From Diadema setosum (taxonomy: Eukaryota > Echinodermata > Echinoidea > Diadematoida > Diadematidae), in contig CM067062.1 in the NCBI GenBank assembly GCA_033980235.1, forward strand, positions 5,395,696 to 5,459,695: 64,000 bases of DNA. Reading direction: 5' to 3'. The position numbers and the translations under genes are program-made. The stretch's first letter is position 1; each line of letters opens with the position of its first letter. The notes beneath the pieces are model-generated. The model had not been told where the DNA came from. It saw only the letters and a list, made by a program, of their open reading frames with translations, and did not search any database. Positions 45,736 through 53,778 of this stretch are shown here, piece after piece.

Positions 45736-48700
45736 CTATCATCTTCATTATTACCGGTATCAGCATCATCATCATTATCTAACGGACTCTATTCATAACT
45801 TGCAGCATCAAATTCATTGATTCAGCTTTCGATACACATTACAGCATCCTGTGCATTCATGAGTCAGAAATGTAGTAAAACACACTGTGCAACATTAGTG
45901 CTTACCATACAAATGTATTTGTGTATCATTCAAAATATGTACTGTTGGCATAAATAACCTAAAAGGAGCTTATATCAAGATATCACAGCTCCTGATATTG
46001 GCAGGCTTTAGAATATTGCATTTTTTATATAACATATTGCAAATTTTTGGCAAATAGCAGGAGCCAAATGGTGTAGAAGAAATTAGCAACGACAAAATAT
46101 TGCCTCCCATCAAAATAATTAATTGTTTGTTATTCTAAGTAAGGAAATCACTAAGTGATAATACTTTTTTTTTTCTCATTCCATCATTGTGATTCTTGAT
46201 CCTGCAAGTAAGCAGTCACAAATTTGGGTGACAAGTCCCAAATGACAAATTCAATGCTTCTGTAAGATATGGCATACGGAGTACTTGCATGTATACAGTT
46301 ACAGACCTCCCAACCTTTCTGACTGAAAAATAGAGATGATTTGGCTCAAACTTAGGGAAGAAAGACCAGTTCCCATAAGAGTGTGTAGTACATTATAAAA
46401 AAAAAAAAATAGGAAGATCCTATTGAAACAAGAGCTAGAAATAGTCAGAATTCAGATTCTGTCCTCCAAATTCAGAGTGGTTGGAGGTCTGCCTGTTACA
46501 TAGAAGGATCGGTGACAATGTATTAAACTTATCCAAATCACAAACATCAACTGTGTTGGGGGCACTCCCTCACCTCCGTGATCAAGGAGAAAATTGACCA
46601 CTTCACCGTGGCCACCCATCGTGGCGAGATGGAGGCAGGTCCGGTTATGATTGTCCGTCTCATGGAGACAATCCGGCCCAACCCTGGACACTATCAGCCG
46701 GCAGGCATCCAGGGCCCCTTTAAGGGAAGATGTAGGACAATTTTGAAAATGGGTGATTACAAACGTACAAGAACTGATCTCCCAAGCTCTCACACTGTAC
46801 ATGAACAAATCAATACATAAAAAACATTGTATGACTGAACCCTATTTCACTATATTTACAGGCTTCTGACAAATAATACATGTGACCCGGCACAACAAAA
46901 GGATCCTGCAGTCGCTGACGGCTGAGCCGAAAAAATTCAGTTTGAAGTCAGATCATCGAAATCGGTCAAAACGATCAGATTTCTGTTTTGGGCATTATTT
47001 TGTAGTCTAATGTATGGTCTATATCTGCCGAAAATTCGAAGCTAAAATATCAAAGGAAAGGCGAGAAATTAGTGTTTTTCTGGGCCACGATTTTCTGAAT
47101 TTCAACGGAACAGAAACGTGTCTGACGATTTAAATTTAGCACTGCAGATAGACTCCACCCCTAGCAACGAGGGAGTGATCTTATTGGTCAGTGCGTGGCA
47201 CCCTGGTTACTGTTTGGTTGTGCATAGACTGCTGGCAATAAGCTTGAATGAACATCACGGAGGTTGCTATGAGCAGACCCTATATTGTCAAGAGGTGAAA
47301 ACGGTCTTACCTCCCCTTGATCACGATTGTGTCGGAAAGAAAACTTTGAAAGCGGTTTTCTCAAAACGCTGATTTCCAAGACTACTCAACATGGTCTCAT
47401 AAAATCACCAATATCTCCGCCAGCCACTACTTTTATAAGTCATGTTATAAAGGAAATTAAAGCAGAAGAGTAAGGGAATAATGTTGTCATTTTCAGAAAA
47501 ATCGTCCTCCCCCGACTTTCGGATCCTTTGTTGTAGTGGGTCACATATATTGAGGAACTCATGAATTCTCAAATTGCAGTGACTTGCACCTATCTTTCTT
47601 TCTCTCATCTTTACGATTACACTATAACCTATGTTCTTAGTGCATACACATGAACACAACAGAAAATACAGACATACATCCATATCACCATGCATCCACA
47701 TCAAATTAAACCCAAGTTGGTTTGACAGCCTAATAATAACACAAAACAAGATTGAATTTATTCTTGCTAAAAACAATTAAATGTTAAACTGCTTTTCAGC
47801 ACTGCTTACCTAACGTGGCAGCTAACTGAATGACTGTGCGCCCCTCTTTGTCCTTTATTGCAGCAGTTTCTGGGCTCAGAAGGCTCTGATATAGGACAGA
47901 GTAGAGAGGAAACAGACTTTTCATTAAAATTAAGTTTTTCTTGCATACAATCTTAACCTGTTCATTCTGCAATTCTCTGAGCACCTTCAATGCATCCAAA
48001 TGAGATTGTTTTGCTGGTCCTCAGAGAACGGACAGGTCGGTAATCCACCTGTGCGAAAGCAGGTAAGCGATGCATGTATCCCCCCTTCCACGGTCAAGTA
48101 CATGTGCTATCAAACATTGAGAGTATTGATCGAGCGTGAGGTATGAATAGAGTATGCGCTGATGAGCTCACAGACTCTTTTGTTCCACACAAAACCTGGC
48201 ACCTGAGGGGTGACTGAGGTCAGCGAACACAGAAATCTACTGAGCTCAGCTTTGATTACTATGTACATGTTCATACAAGTTTTTATAGCCACACAAGCGC
48301 AAAACTAAATCAGAAAAAAAAAGGGTAAATATTACTGTATGCATTTTCCAACAGCAAGAGAACATAATGCTGATAGAATAAACTCTGATCTTTTTATCAA
48401 ACCCATTTTTCTGGGCATTATAACACAAATAAACATGAATTTAGGCCACAAAAGCAGGCACTCTTGTCTTCATCTTGGGAACCTGGTATACCGGGTTCCC
48501 GTTTATCAGTTGCTCCCACGGGCACCTGGTATACCAGGTTCCCTTAAGAAACGGGGTACTAGATTTGACCAAAAGAGAAAAGAAATTCAGCACCTACAAG
48601 CAACATTCTTGTATTTCAGAACTAACCGCAAGATAAATCAGAATTATTTTCAAAACCCTAGCATTGCAGTCAAAATGGGATGCACACTAGAGCAGGCTGT

Positions 48701-51700
48701 CTAGAAATGATCCATAATCTCAAGTTATGTGTAAACAAAGCCAAATACTGAGAAATGCTTTCAAAGCACCTGTTAAAGGAATGATAGCCAGAATGCAATG
48801 GGAGACATGATATCTAATTTCCCATCACTAGGACCTACTAACTAATCTGTTAGACACCTGATCATTTGTGATTTCAGTCAGGGTACAATATTTGTGACCG
48901 TGCATCACGAACAAAAAGTTGTACGACTCGATTTTACGTGAGGACTCAAAAAAGGTGAAATAGGTCAACTGAGTTAATCTTGAGTTTTTCATATTTTCTG
49001 AAAGAGCTTTCCTTCTTCTACATTATTCTTTAGTTTTGGATCATAACATGAATGGAAAAGTGTGTTTTCAGCAGTTTTTCTACAACCCTTTTTGGGGGAG
49101 AATAGAATGATCACGTATGTCTGAGAGTCCCCTTTTCATGTCTTGAAACCCTATACACACTCTTCACTTTCAAGTCAAATAACTTTTGAAAGGATGTTTC
49201 TACTGCTTTGAAACTTTGCATTAATCATGAACAGAATGTGTTAATAGAACATGCTCAATTTCAGTATAATCTGATAATCCCTTCATTGTTGTTCCTCCGG
49301 TGGTTTACATCCTGTGTCTTGTCCTTTTTAATGCACAGCTAGTGCGGTTTGGTAAAGATGTACTTCAGAGCCTCTTTTCTCAGTTCACACTTTTCCAGAG
49401 TGTGTGCTTTCTTTTTATTATTTAGATAGGTTAGGGGAGTCCATTTGAATTGAGCTATATATCATTTTAAAGCTTAGAGTCTGCTCTTTAAGAATCTGCC
49501 CTTAACTAAAAATCCATGTCTGGCGACTTTTTGTTGGTTTTGTGATGCATAGTGACATTTCATGAAACTTTATCTCAACCCTGTGTCTGGTGCCTTTATG
49601 TGTACAATGCAAAATTGAAAACACTTGCAAAGTTTCTCTGAGGTGGATTGGCAACAGTTACATATACATGCCTTCTCAATGAGAGGAAAACTTACACTCA
49701 GGCATTCCAGGGATTCAGATCGTTTGACTGCCCAGTGAATCCACGTCCTACCCATCATGTCTCGCTCAATCCCATCCGACTCCTCGACATGATGCTGACC
49801 CTGTGCTGTGATCATGTCAAAGTGTGTCTTGTTGTCCACATGACACGCCCACATGGCTGGGGTGAGGCCGTCGCGGTCGCGGGGGCTCCGGTTAGCTTTG
49901 TACTTCAGTAGCATCTGTTAAATAAAACAAGCAATGGAAAATTTTTGACAAATATCAGCCAAAAGGAATCTGTCTTCATTCTTTTCGTTTTTTCTCATTG
50001 CATTGCAGATTCTGCATAAATATACTTTCTTAATCAGAGACACCTTTTCCTTCTATTGTGTATATTTTTGCTGTTGATTTTGAATTTTTGAATCATTTGC
50101 ACAACATCCAGATTTTCATCTTGTTTTGCCCAGAAATGTGGGACAAATGTGACAAACATATTGATGATGATCCCTATTACCTCAAACATGAACAGGAGTA
50201 GGACAACATGCCTTAATAAATGATGCAAACCACTCACCCAGGATTGCTTTTACTGGTCAGCATTTGATATCTGAGTTAAGAAATCTCAGACAAATAGGCA
50301 CTATCATTTGGGCAGGTGACATACCAAAAGATAGAAATTAATGAATAAAGAAATTTTAAAAGATCTTTCTAAAGTTTCTACAGGTTGGGAAAAAGACATG
50401 GATTACCCAGTCATGGCAGTTGATGTCTAGAAAGATGATTCAATGCATAGTATATGCAGAATATTCTACTGTTTCTACATCAGGATGTATGAACCCGTTC
50501 CATACAGGAACATGGTAGCCTGTATATTAAGTCTATGGGCATTTCAGAATTCAGTATGGAATGGATTATACAAAGACAACTCACATCCAGGCAGTCGACA
50601 TCCGGTAAGATGGCAGCCCAGTGGAGGGGTGCCCTTCCTACTGAGTCTTGAACCCCGGTTTCCGCACTGTGCGCCAGAAGCTTTTCCAGAGCATCCCAGT
50701 TCCCACCATGTACTGCTACATGACATGCCGTGTAGTTATCTGAAAAAGAGGAAAAGTGGAATATCTTTAATGTAAATCTGATGCTATAGCCATGATTCTT
50801 GACCACACTGCTGAGTCATCAACGAACTGAAATTGAAACATATTTTGCAGTGATTTTATCGTATTAGTCAGTTGAAGAGCCAACCTCACTCGAGGAGACA
50901 TAACTATGACTGCCACAACTGATCAGTCATAGTAACTTCAATCACCCAACTCTAAAGATCAAGAAATGGCTTGCGCTCTCACCAAGAAGGCCACTCCAGA
51001 ACGAAATCTGAGACATCTACAAACAGGGTAAAAACCTATTTGCCCGGAAGTTGCGGAGATGTCTCCACGACATCTTCTTGGTTTTGGAGACATTGGCTCA
51101 AAATCTCTGGCGGGTCGCCTAAGAACTCACTGACAAAATTAAACTTTATGACGAGGCCACGATTAAGGAGACGTCGCAGAGATGTCTCAGAAAAAGGATG
51201 TTATGTGTATTTCATTGTTTGTTTCATCTTTGTGGTTCTTGATAGCAAATTGAACCAATGACTGACACCAAGTTCTTGATCAACAACATTTCATGCTCAC
51301 AAAATATATGGTGTATAAATCGTTGGGTGAGAATGATAAGGGTGTTAAAGTCATAGTGTTCGAGGCAGCTTAATGCCCTTATCATTCTCAATAGACAAGA
51401 TATGTAGTATACTACACTGACTATATTCATAACGGTACATACGAATGCTTACCTTGATACTCCCCCCTCCCCCTCCCCCCACCCACGCCACCCACATACA
51501 CATACATCACAGCCTCTGCTGGAAAAAACAAAACAAAATAGAATCTTTTAATGTGTAACTTACAATTAAAGCTCACGCACCTTTTGATCTGACATTAGGA
51601 TCAGCATGTGACTCCAGTAAGAGATCAAGGCAGTCCAGCCGGTCGTACTGAGCTGCATACATTACAGGGTCCCGACCCAGGTCATCTACCGCATGCACAC

Positions 51701-51709
51701 AAGAGGCCT
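33920..51709 (-). CDS. Ankyrin-repeat protein with long disordered tail (3' part, 13 exons)
   Basis: Thirteen minus-strand exons with AG acceptors, GT donors and matching phase join into the last 873 residues, ending at TAA (33920-33922). Residues about 8-287 form roughly eight ankyrin repeats, with repeat cores such as DSVGRAPLHWAA, RDGLTPAMWACHVDNK, MMGRTWIHWAV, DKEGRTVIQLAATLG and HNRTCLHLATMGGHGEVVNFL. The last repeat decays into TAWDYAEEKDLHYCQMII and a basic stretch. Residues 292-873 are low in hydrophobics and rich in Pro, Ser and Gln, with a KKKKKRK cluster and a QQQQQQQQ run, so are probably disordered. Ankyrin repeats bind proteins; no catalytic domain, IQ motif, SAM, SOCS or death domain is seen. 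Inversin/ANKRD-type scaffold proteins are the nearest I can name, but orthology is not established. The first exon found starts mid-codon, so upstream exons are missing. Confidence 0.85.
34666..34796. mobile_element. Short CAGTGGCGGATCC-ended MITE
   Basis: 131 bp with ends CAGTGGCGGATCCA and TGGATCCGCCCCTG. Flanks are AT-rich (CTATATA/ATATATG), so a target duplication is not clear-cut. CAGNGGCGGATCC ends are common in hAT-like MITEs. Internal GGGGGGCGCAACC and GTTGCGCCCCCC extend the inverted repeat. It lies in the last intron of the ankyrin gene. Confidence 0.7.
34917..35680. mobile_element. ATGTGACCCGC-ended foldback MITE, copy 1
   Basis: Ends ATGTGACCCGCTACAACAAA and the reverse complement, extending to CCTAAAGTC: about 34 bp with three differences. 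Flanked by AT-rich DNA (AT or TA duplication possible). The interior is non-coding. A related copy is at 46880-47546. Intronic in the ankyrin gene. Confidence 0.8.
35887..36217. mobile_element. TTAA MITE, GGGGATGGCTAG family, copy b
   Basis: 331 bp ending ..CTAGCCATCCCCT before TTAA (36218-36221). The left TTAA has become CTCA. The arms repeat TTCAAGTAATGTGCAGTTTA and AAATAATTTTCACACAAC in opposite orientations. Confidence 0.85.
36577..37091 (-). CDS. Ankyrin gene exon L (largest exon, poly-Gln)
   Basis: Acceptor ..TTGTTATTTACAG, donor GTAGGAGAT, 515 bases. The split codon with exon K gives Ala. Rich in Pro/His/Gln: NPHP-like spacing is absent, but HQHQHQQQQQQQQN, APPITPRDGRGG, GGKQLSPRGSSPQPGPSPRG stand out. 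Almost no hydrophobic clusters. Confidence 0.85.
36840..36870. repeat. CTG/TTG trinucleotide run in exon L
   Basis: CTGCTGCTGCTGTTGTTGTTG on the plus strand encodes the poly-Gln run of the minus-strand protein, a likely length-variable coding repeat. Confidence 0.8.
38082..38433 (-). CDS. Ankyrin gene exon K (Pro-rich, poly-Lys)
   Basis: Acceptor ..CCCTGCCCCACAG, donor GTAAGTCTC. Encodes NHPPPPPPTAGAQP, then GLGKGKKKKKRKGSSGS, a possible nuclear-localisation or acidic-membrane binding cluster. Ends with RSPIGPPEPDF and a split codon. Confidence 0.85.
38546..38750 (-). mobile_element. tRNA-derived SINE, copy 1
   Basis: On the minus strand it has an A-box-like TGGTCTAGTGG and a B-box GGTTCGAATCC, followed by a conserved body (GTACGCCCATGATTTTTTAT, AAACACTGATCAATTCAGTG, TTACGTCGATGTAG). 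Compared with copies 2-4 it lacks a few bases before the B-box. Confidence 0.75.
38822..39060 (+). mobile_element. tRNA-derived SINE, copy 2
   Basis: A-box TGGTCTAGTGG at 38873-38883 and a consensus B-box GGTTCGAATCC at 38918-38928. A possible anticodon loop CTGGTGA has mismatched stems, so it is a SINE head and not a tRNA gene. It is head-to-head with copy 1 across about 70 bp, giving a large inverted repeat in intron J-K of the ankyrin gene. Confidence 0.8.
39437..39793. mobile_element. TTAA MITE, GGGGATGGCTAG family, copy c
   Basis: 357 bp between TTAA at 39433-39436 and 39794-39797. Ends AGGGGATGGCTAGTAACCAA and ..TTACTAGCCCTCCCCT. Nearly complete palindromic arms around GTCACTGACCAGGCACG. 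Confidence 0.9.
40153..40314 (-). CDS. Ankyrin gene exon J (Pro-rich)
   Basis: Acceptor taken as ..CATTCCACTAG, which gives 54 codons and keeps phase 0. The donor GTCGGT is weak. Encodes PMPPRPPSPALVP and HHPPSHHPPSPSAPP, possible SH3/WW ligands. An alternative downstream acceptor (CCATGAG) would break phase. Confidence 0.7.
40888..41039 (-). CDS. Ankyrin gene exon I
   Basis: Acceptor ..GCTCTTTGTAG, donor GTAAGGCCA. Encodes a basic-then-acidic segment: ESSPRTPRGRSGSVVSDMSE, then MDVSDIEGEEGSKQEERVNE. It has no known domain, but its order and charge pattern make it a candidate short conserved motif. Confidence 0.85.
41281..41744 (+). mobile_element. Helitron-like non-autonomous element
   Basis: Starts TCCACCAAGGGAGGAGG. 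The body has AAAATAACTCAAAAAGTAGT and GGATTTGGATGAAACTTTAC. The 3' end has a 7-bp hairpin (GCGCTCT-c-AGAGTGC) then TTTTCTAG followed by T, the Helitron 3' signature. A 5' TC start also fits. Intron H-I of the ankyrin gene. Confidence 0.6.
41957..42077 (-). CDS. Ankyrin gene exon H
   Basis: Acceptor ..CTCTGCCAG, donor GTATGTACT. Encodes an acidic, Gln/Ser-rich stretch (SPEDQEAVQYQPSASGEF, then IIDSEMQPSSQTVEQ). The leaving base G joins TG of exon I as Val. Confidence 0.8.
43058..43094. repeat. Perfect 37-bp palindrome
   Basis: CATCAGCCCAAAGTCAGA, one central base, then its exact reverse complement. Intron G-H of the ankyrin gene. The CATCAGCCC(A/G)AAGT core resembles the terminal repeat at 62584. 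Confidence 0.95.
43148..43316. mobile_element. Short hAT-like MITE
   Basis: 169 bp with ends CAGGGCTGCACACT and AGTGTGCAGCACTG, flanked by CATATCT on both sides (43141-43147 and 43317-43323). CAG..CTG ends with a 7-bp direct duplication fit a hAT-type insertion. Intronic. Confidence 0.8.
43593..43907 (-). CDS. Ankyrin gene exon G (Pro/Ser-rich tail)
   Basis: Acceptor ..CTTGATTGAACAG, donor GTAAATGTT, 105 codons, phase 0. Low-complexity and Pro/Ser/Gln-rich, with ARLPSPPHPPRLF and GHSPRRPSTNKRLSPP. Several SP sites could be proline-directed kinase targets; this is inference. Confidence 0.85.
44208..44359 (-). CDS. Ankyrin gene exon F (last repeat)
   Basis: Acceptor ..TTTACACCCTAG, donor GTATGATGA. 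The split codon with exon E gives Ala, completing the usual GAD(A/V)N turn. TAWDYAEEKDLHYCQMIINS is a degenerate eighth repeat. A His/Arg-rich stretch (SRGRHRHRTKQ) ends the folded part. Confidence 0.9.
44450..44700 (-). mobile_element. tRNA-derived SINE, copy 3
   Basis: The same family as 38822-39060, minus strand: GGTTCGAATCC B-box and TGGTCTAGTGG A-box, with the full 3' body ending near TGAAAACATCTCGACGGAAG. Confidence 0.8.
44725..44965 (-). mobile_element. tRNA-derived SINE, copy 4
   Basis: Head-to-tail with copy 3. The B-box is mutated (GGTTCTAATCC). Confidence 0.8.
44965..45045 (+). mobile_element. tRNA-derived SINE, copy 5 (3' part only)
   Basis: Only the body tail remains (AAACACTGATCAATTCAGTG, GTTGATGTAGGGCAATTTGT), inverted relative to copy 4, so copies 4 and 5 form another foldback. 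Confidence 0.7.
45366..45735. repeat. (ATC)n microsatellite with AAC interruptions
   Basis: About 370 bp of ATC repeats broken about 14 times by an ATCAAC variant, often paired (ATCAACATCATCAAC). Intron E-F of the ankyrin gene. The apparent poly-Ser, poly-Ile and poly-Met frames are artefacts. Confidence 0.95.
46574..46717 (-). CDS. Ankyrin gene exon E
   Basis: Acceptor ..CTTCCCTTAAAG, donor GTGAGGGAG. Encodes the rest of repeat six (ALDACRLIVSRVGPDCLHE) and repeat seven, the most canonical one (NRTCLHLATMGGHGEVVNFL, then LDHG). Confidence 0.9.
46880..47546. mobile_element. TGTGACCCG-ended foldback MITE, copy 2
   Basis: Ends TGTGACCCGGCACAACAAAA and the reverse complement of TGTGACCCACTACAACAAAG. 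The related copy is at 34917-35680; the interiors are diverged. Intron D-E. Confidence 0.75.
47810..47885 (-). CDS. Ankyrin gene exon D
   Basis: A 76-base exon. Acceptor ..TCCTATATCAG, donor GTAAGCAGT. Encodes SLLSPETAAIKDKEGRTVIQ and LAATL, linking repeats five and six. It leaves one base (G) that joins GG of exon E as Gly. Confidence 0.85.
48477..48544. repeat. Two GGTATACC-centred palindromes
   Basis: GGGAACCTGGTATACC.GGTTCCC and GGGCACCTGGTATACCAGG.. are near-perfect palindromes 20 bases apart. Intron C-D. Confidence 0.75.
48893..49558. mobile_element. TGTGACC-type element, complete copy
   Basis: Left end TTGTGACCGTGCATCACGAA then CAAAAAGTTG; right end is the reverse complement of ATGTCACTATGCATCACAAA, then CCAACAAAAAGTCG. 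Partial relatives are at 4645-5100 and 8277. No ORF. Intron C-D. Confidence 0.7.
49696..49914 (-). CDS. Ankyrin gene exon C
   Basis: Acceptor ..TTTATTTAACAG, donor GTAAGTTTT. Phase 0 on both sides, 73 codons. Finishes repeat three (MLLKYKANRS), then repeat four (RDGLTPAMWACHVDNK) with a longer helix-loop (ITAQGQHHVEESDGIE), and opens repeat five (MMGRTWIHWAVKRSESLECL). Confidence 0.9.
50585..50739 (-). CDS. Ankyrin gene exon B
   Basis: Acceptor ..CCTCTTTTTCAG, donor GTGAGTTGT. Encodes the second repeat (NYTACHVAVHGGNWDALEKL) and the start of the third (DSVGRAPLHWAAILPDVDCL). It ends on a complete codon. Confidence 0.9.
51323..51396. repeat. 21-bp-stem hairpin, copy 2
   Basis: TGAGAATGATAAGGGTGTTA and TAATGCCCTTATCATTCTCA pair (one G-T) around a ~22-base loop with CATAGTGTTC. 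The same layout as 27446-27521. Intron A-B of the ankyrin gene. Confidence 0.85.
51581..51709 (-). CDS. Ankyrin gene exon A (first one found)
   Basis: Minus-strand acceptor ..CCCACATTCAG and donor GTGCGTGAG. It enters with two bases of a codon and leaves with one. It encodes one ankyrin repeat: VDDLGRDPVMYAAQYDRLDC followed by LDLLLESHADPNVRSK. The split codon with exon B gives Asp. The preceding exon is not recognised in 51710-64000. Confidence 0.85.
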
Positions 51710-52847
51710 CTGAATGTGGGAAAAACAAATAGTAATCGACAAAGCATTTGAGTTACCTTAAAAGAACTTTTGAACTATCAAAGTATCACAATGAATGGTT
51801 TATTCTGAATCGCTAAGCAAGGCAATGGCAACTCATAACTGTACCATATGTCAAAAAAAAAAAAATTACAACGGGACCCTCCACAATGATATCTTTAAAA
51901 ATCGTGAATCAATCCAAATACACATTCAGGGTATGAAGCTATGACTCATAGCCCACATCTTACAGAAAAGCCATTTGATTTGCTTCAGTGGTCAAAGAGA
52001 AATGAGGAATTTTGTAAAGGATGTCAGGAATCTCTTCCCTCCAAGTTCTGCCTATTGTATTCACCTTGGAAGAATCAGACTCATGACCTGCTTTACAACA
52101 TTCCACATTTCTCTGTGACCGCTTAACCAAATTGAATGGGGTTTTCTGCAAAATAGTGCTAAGATGTTATATTTTAAGACCTTGAAGTAGCATTTAGACA
52201 GTTTAATCATATTGGGTGTAATCAATGCAAAAATTGATTGTATTTTTTTTTCTTTTTTTTTTGGGGGGGGACATACTGTACAATGTATGTGTACTGAGTA
52301 AATACACAAGAGAGTGTATTTATCCATACATGTGTGGATTATAGAGCCAGAGCCAGAGCCTGAGGGGAAAAGATGATCAATCATTCGCTATTTACTGCAG
52401 TAACTGGACTCATAATTGAAAGAAGCCATATAAAGTATGAGTACAGAAGATGCAGCCTTCGTTATCATAAAATGCCACCTGGGGAGGGGAATGAAAAATA
52501 TTCCTGTCCTCAGTAATTCCTGGCTGTTTGAGAATCTGGATAATAACACAAGTATCATTAGATATCACAAAAGTTATTCTGCTATTCAACAGCAGTCTCT
52601 TTTCTCTCCCTATCGATAATTTCATTTTTTTTCCAATTCGTTAAAAACAAATTCTTTACATGATGTTAATGTGAGAAGGTCATAACTTCAAGGATACAAA
52701 TGGGTAAGCATCATGATGCCATCAGATGGCTATCATTCAACAAATCTACACAAAACTTACAGTCAGATTAGTGACATCTGATATTTTACAGCTATACCAA
52801 AGCCTGTTCTTACATATTATTAATATGGAGACTGGTTGAACAGACTA
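51710..52847. other. No feature recognised
   Basis: The sequence upstream of exon A. I searched the minus strand for further ankyrin-type exons and found none. Confidence 0.4.
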
Positions 52848-53085
52848 CTGTATAAGCTGTTATTTTCGTGCATACAGATATTTTCTCGAATTAGGAGGTC
52901 ACAGACATTTTCACAAGGTGTTGTTTTCACAAATTGACACCAAAGCTATCACAAATGCATTGCTACCATAGCATATGGCAACATTTTTGCGTGTTGTTAA
53001 ATTTGCGATCCAATGGTGATTCGCAAAATTCACAAAAATGAAACCCTCGCAATAATAACAACTTAAATACAGTAATTCCTCCTCT
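52848..53085. repeat. Possible MITE with TTTTCG/CGAAA arms
   Basis: ACTGTATAAGCTGTTATTTTCGTGC near the left and AAATACAGTAATTCC near the right, with TTTTCACAA-type phrases and their inverses (TTCGCAAAATTCACAAAAATG) between. The inverted repeat is loose. Confidence 0.35.
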
Positions 53086-53529
53086 ACCACAGGAAGCTTG
53101 TGAACTGTACTATACATCAAGTGAAAGTCTGAACATTTATCACACGTAATGGAAAAAAAGTGACTCAATATAATTTACAGTCTGGTCTGGTTTAGAATCT
53201 GTAGGATGTATACGGTAATGGGGGTATTTAAAATCAATTCCACCCTGCAAGTCTACAGCTCTGCACTAATAATTGTGAAGATACTCCCGTATTAAAGTGT
53301 CATTTTGCCAGTTGCAAGAATGTTGTTGACTTTGTTGACTCAGAAGTGGCTGTGAACAGCATCAAGTCAAATGTACAAAGTGTACATATACTTATGCACA
53401 AAGCACAAGTACAGTTATGAACAATGTACCATCGGTATATAACGATGGTCAAATCACTCTGACAGCATTTTTTTCATGAATCTCACTTTCATTCTGACAT
53501 TTTTTGTCCAAACACAGAAGGGGAATATA

Positions 53530-53778
53530 TGAAGAGTTTGTTTGCAAAAACCGATAAGTCCATATTTGCCAAATGGAGATATTTGCGATTAAAGGTCAAG
53601 AAAAATAAAGAGAATAATAAGAAAATTTTTGCTTCTTTTGACCATAACTTAAAAAATATACCTGTATATGTAGTGACCAATATATCATTTAAAAAGTATT
53701 ATTTTGTTCTTTATGACAGAGATCGTACTTCAAAATCTTCAAAAATGGACTTATCGGTTTTTGCAAACAAACCCTTCA
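53530..53778. mobile_element. TA-flanked MITE with ~40-bp terminal repeats
   Basis: 249 bp. Ends TGAAGAGTTTGTTTGCAAAA and TGAAGGGTTTGTTTGCAAAA (inverted), continuing through CCGATAAGTCCAT. TA on both sides (53528-53529 and 53779-53780), which suggests Tc1/mariner-type insertion. Confidence 0.85.

Noticed and set aside
45329..45798. Long poly-Met, poly-Ser and poly-Ile frames
   Set aside because: Produced by the ATC microsatellite in an intron.
46578..46820. Plus-strand frame
   Set aside because: Antisense shadow of exon E, whose minus-strand reading is a canonical ankyrin repeat.
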